DNA of 64,000 bases from Setophaga petechia. Taxonomy: Eukaryota; Chordata; Aves; Passeriformes; Parulidae. A program made the position numbers and the translations under genes. The stretch covers positions 2,696,001 to 2,760,000 of the forward strand of contig JANCRA010000019.1 in NCBI GenBank assembly GCA_024362935.1, written 5' to 3'. Below the pieces are notes generated by a model, which was given only the letters and a program-made list of their open reading frames with translations, was not told the origin of the DNA and ran no database searches. Each line of letters opens with the position of its first letter. The stretch's first letter is position 1. Positions 59,985-64,000 of this stretch are shown here, in pieces.

Positions 59985-62900
59985 CTGGAGGACAGGGCAG
60001 AGCAAAACAAACAAGCCAACAACAAACCAATTAGCCATGTCAAACGTTTCTTTCCCCCCTCCAGCTGACTCCCTGAACTAAGAGAGCTGCTCCTTCAAAT
60101 GCTACATCAGGGAGAAGTAGCTTCCAGGAAGCTTCATGTGCTTAAAGCTGTCCTAGATTAGCTGCTGTGCTAATCAAATACACAATACCCCACATCAAAA
60201 AATACTTCATTTTTTGTGTTAAAACAATTAGGCCCACATAAAGCTGCCAGAAAATACCCCTTTTCAAAGCTGTTTGTTTCTTTTTCACACCCGTGAAAGA
60301 TAAAAAGGTGCTCATTAATGTATGGGGCATTACCTTGTAAGGGATATAAGAACTCAGTAAGACAAAGTGAAAAATGAGGTAGATAATGTAACAATAATAA
60401 ATTATCTTGACATTCACTTTCTTTATGGTCCTTCAAGGGTCATTGTTCCCAATTTACTAAGAGAACCACATCATCAAAAATTTTCTTCAATTATCATTTT
60501 TTTTCTTCCTTCTGCAGTACTGCAAACAACTTTCCTTATGCTAGCCACAACACTACATTTCCACCCTTTAACTCAAATGAGGTCTGTCTCCATCCAACTA
60601 ACCCTGAGAAAAGTTTTAGCCACCTGTCTGCTTTTACATGCAACTCAGGTGTGTAGGAAAACAATTAAGTTTTCTGGCCAGGACTGTCAGGCATATATTA
60701 GTTTGTCTTCTTCGTGCCTCCAAAATCAATGGTGTGTGTTTCTTGCTGAAGTAAAAATTGAGCAGTAGATGATTTTGAGAGACCTTGGTTGGTGTAATCC
60801 ACTCCGGGGAAAGCTCCCTGGATCATTCAGCAACAGGAAGGTTTGCTAGAGTAGAGACATTTTATTTCAAGCTGCAATAACATGAGAAAGAAAATTGCAA
60901 AAGAGCACAGCTGGGCTAGGATGAAGAGCTGAACAAAATATTGAATGAGAAGAGTCGTCAGCCCCAACATAAAGTTTTCTCCTGGGTGAAATCAGAATGA
61001 CATGGGAGCCCAGAAATGAGCAGGCAGGCCAGGCACAGCAAAGTGTAGCTCTTACAGCTCCTGCAAAGCACTCTGGAGTGTGGCCGTAGCTTGCCAAACC
61101 CTTCTCTGAGGCTGATTCAATCCACTCTGATTCCTGCCCAGATGCCTTAATTTGAATCTGGGAGCAGCTGCATATTTCACTCCTGAATCATGCAATAAAT
61201 CTTGGGGCCTTGATGGTCAGCTGCACCATCAAGGACTTGAACCTGCAGACCACTGCAAAGCATTTGGATGAGCAGTGGCACACGCAGCATCATCAGTGAA
61301 CAGCTTCCATGTCCAACTCCTTCCCAGGCTTCCTGAGAGCCCTCCTGTGACCAGGTAAGCTGGCAAAGTCTGATGCCCTGTCCCTAACCAAGCATCTAGT
61401 CAGGCATGTTCAGGAGCATTTTCTTCAGTGAATGCAGGAATAAGATCTTGCTCTTTTGCACAGCTACCTATTTTCACAAAATTTGTAGCATCCTTTAACC
61501 TTTTGGAGAAATTTTCCTCTTAATTAAAAGTCTGAGACTGGCTGGTGGTTTACAAGTTGGAAGAGAAGTTAGGCAGACACCAAGGGATACAGCCATGGAA
61601 ACAGCAGGGCTGGCTGGGCATCCAGGGAACAGATTTGATGCATCAGTGCCAGTTTCTGACCCTACTTTTTGGATTTGGTGCACACCTGACAGGGCTCCTC
61701 ACCCGCCAGGGTCACTGGACATCTGTTCACTTCTTTGCTTTCACCCTGCCTTCACATGGGCAACTTGGACAGTGTGGGACAGAACCCTGTTCTGAGTGGG
61801 GCTGGAAGCTCCACCATAGGGAAAACTTCTGAAAAAAACCCAGTGGAAATAGCAGGACAGGAATACTGGCAAGTGTCTCCAGATCAACTGATGAATTAAA
61901 AAAGAATATTTAATTTATCTGTCAGTGGGCAGATAGAAGCTGATGGCATATTCTGCTCTGCATGGTCGGGCAGCAAATTGTGCATTTATGTTTTTACCCT
62001 GATATTCTACGGAAACAAAGCTAATTTGATTACACTGTACATGTACCCATGTCTGCCTACTGTTGTCTCTTAAAAAAAACCTCTGCTGACTGATTTCACT
62101 CTAATTTGACAGAGGTTATAGGTGTTACAGGCAATCAAGTGTGTATAAGCTTTCTGAGAATATGTGATGGCCTAGAGGCAACACAGCCCACAGTTGCCCC
62201 AAAAGTAGGAAAAGCTGCAGAGGTCACCATCTATTAGATATGAGAGAGCCTGCATAGTCAGGTACCCATTTTTCAACCCACCTGTGCCCAGCAACCACAA
62301 GGCACAAAACCAGAGGGTGCCTGTTGTCAGTGCTCCCACATCCACTCCTCTGACCTTCTCTGCTGAACCCATTAACAAACTACTCTCAGCATGTTTTTTT
62401 TTTTGTCAGGTTTAATAAACAGAGGTAGAAACAACTTGCATGCATTATTCTCTTAACTAGGGTTTCACTGATGATATTTTGTATGTGTACTCCTGGTTTC
62501 ATCCACACAGTGTCACTATAAGGAGCAAAAATGAAAGCATCAGCATACTTCACTCTTCTGCTTGGATGTGAGCATTCACTCAGTAGCTTCTGTCACAAAT
62601 ATTTTAAGCTTTTTGGTTTTTTTTAGTTTTCAATGATACAGTGTGTAAGGGCATGCTGTTACAGCATGCAAAGGCATGCTGTCAAGTGATGACTTTTAAA
62701 CTGCTGTAAAATATGATTCAGATTAAACTATAATACAGCAATCTTTGCATGACAACATTCCCCTCACTACTGAGAAGACACTATCCATTCTAATCAGGTA
62801 ACTAGAATGTACTTCAATATCTAAATGTGGACAGTAAGACAATTATTTTGTTATCTTCCTCAGGACTTGAAAGTACTCGATGTTCACTGGTCTCCTAAAT

Positions 62901-64000
62901 GCTTTTCCTTCACACCTCTTCACCCAACCATCAACCCAACCAACTTCTTCTTTCAAGTATACACATATAAAAGGGAAGATTTTCCTCATGATTTTCACAC
63001 ATGATGAATTTGTGCCCTGAAACACCAAATAGATCTACCAGTCTGAGATTTAAATTTACCAGTGCTGCTACTGATTGTCACAAAATCTAGACCTGATTTC
63101 AGAGTAATTTATAGAGCACATGCTTTGCTTTAAAAAAATAAATAATCTTAATAGGGGTTGACATTACTATTATTAAAGTCAAAGACAAAAATAAAATGTG
63201 AAATTTTTGTATTTCTTTTTCTGCGCCTTTTCTCAACTCAGCCTCAGAGAGTACAATTGATCTGCTTACTTCCCATTTCCACTTGTGCTTCTTCAAAACT
63301 TGATACAATGCCATGCTTTTAGCTGGTCTTCAAACAAAAATTTTGAACTGAGAATATAAGAAAAAGCAAGTTGTTTTAAAATACTGTTTTGCTCCACACA
63401 CCTTGAAAAGCTCTGTGTTGAGCTGGCAAGGTGTAACAGTTCTGCCTGAGGTGTCCAGCTGAGGCACCCACCTCAAGTTCAGATACAACTGCTCTAAAGA
63501 CTGTTCCTTCAGCAGCCATCATAGTCTAACTGAACTCTTCTCCAAAAACCTTCCAGTTGTTATGGCATCATCAGGCAGATGTGTATTTCCAAAGCTTGTG
63601 AGTCACTTGCTGGTTCTCTAAACAACAAACTCCTGAAAATAGTATGTTTTTTCAAAAGCATTTATATTTGGGATGTTCTTCAAGGGAAAAGGAACCAAAC
63701 TTAGCTTTAGAGAAAATATACTGGCAACATTGAATCTATAATGGGATTTGGTTTTTCTTTATAGCTCACACAGTAAAATCAATCAGATATGGATTTTGGC
63801 ATGTGAGATAAAAGTTTACTTATCAAATATTTCATACAGATTTTTGACTTGAGAATATACTGCCTGTGAACGAGTCCCACATTTACCTGGCAGTCATTTC
63901 AACGGAGCTATTATAGTCTATGCAGCCAATTATTCTCAGACTAAAATTCCTAAATAGGTTTTGACTTGATGGACCATAATGACTCAGAAAATCCCATTTA
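59985..64000. other. KLHL14 intron, continuing beyond the window
   Basis: No upstream kelch exon (for example one ending in a PPMQE-like peptide before RRASFY) is visible. Holds a small palindrome (62651-62669) and a T run at 62395-62405. Open frames such as 60367-60768 lack motifs. Confidence 0.55.
62651..62682. repeat. GCATGC palindrome with third half-copy
   Basis: GCATGCTGT, T, ACAGCATGC form a perfect 9-base stem with a one-base centre (62651-62669). A further GGCATGCTGT follows at 62673-62682. Confidence 0.85.

Noticed and set aside
60367..60768. 133-residue plus-strand frame antisense in the KLHL14 intron.
   Set aside because: No motif or splice support.

Overview
The window is vertebrate nuclear DNA, almost certainly from a bird and probably a songbird. 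The evidence is spliced, GT-AG-bounded exons on one strand, many 5'-truncated CR1 LINEs (several ending in ATTCTATG- or ATTCTGTG-type 3' tails), avian-type ERV LTRs, and one LTR (6593-6976) that I recognise from memory as a very abundant passerine family. Nearly all open reading frames here are chance frames, or frames inside repeats or introns. There is no prokaryotic architecture, CRISPR array or rRNA, and no tRNA gene that I can support.

Two protein-coding genes can be read, both on the minus strand and both cut by the window edges. On the left, 3663-21822 carries the first four coding exons of a Rab-family small GTPase: ATG and P-loop in a CpG island at 21.5-21.9 kb, then the TIG, DTAGQE and NKCD motifs in successive exons. 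Its 3' exons (SAK motif and prenylated tail) lie beyond position 1. On the right, 55987-59984 carries the last four coding exons of KLHL14, which encode the C-terminal kelch propeller and end in PYNK-stop. A long AU-rich 3' UTR probably runs down to a poly(A) signal near 53.5 kb. KLHL14's 5' exons (BTB, BACK, first kelch repeats) lie beyond position 64000. The genes are arranged tail-to-head, KLHL14 upstream of the Rab, about 31.7 kb apart.

The rest is intron and intergenic DNA shaped by transposons. The Rab introns hold CR1 copies at about 90-1060, 8550-8785, 11036-11388, 13090-15005 and 20965-21275, a solo LTR at 6593-6976, and a striking 67-bp inverted repeat 762 bp apart (5224-5290 / 6053-6119). 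The intergenic region holds further CR1 copies, a likely high-copy fragment (26115-26460), a decayed minus-strand endogenous retrovirus (about 33.0-36.4 kb; RT, RNase H, integrase and an env-like part in the right order), an ancient CR1/L3-type copy (37.2-38.1 kb), a 33-base C homopolymer, a 1.39-kb solo LTR bounded by a 5-bp target duplication (40271-41664), and a perfect 130-bp tandem duplication (49845-50104).

I found no convincing undescribed biological system. The items most worth a second look are the Rab gene, whose paralogue I cannot name and whose switch I is about six residues longer than usual; an apparent GC-AG intron in KLHL14; the large inverted repeat; and the perfect tandem duplication.
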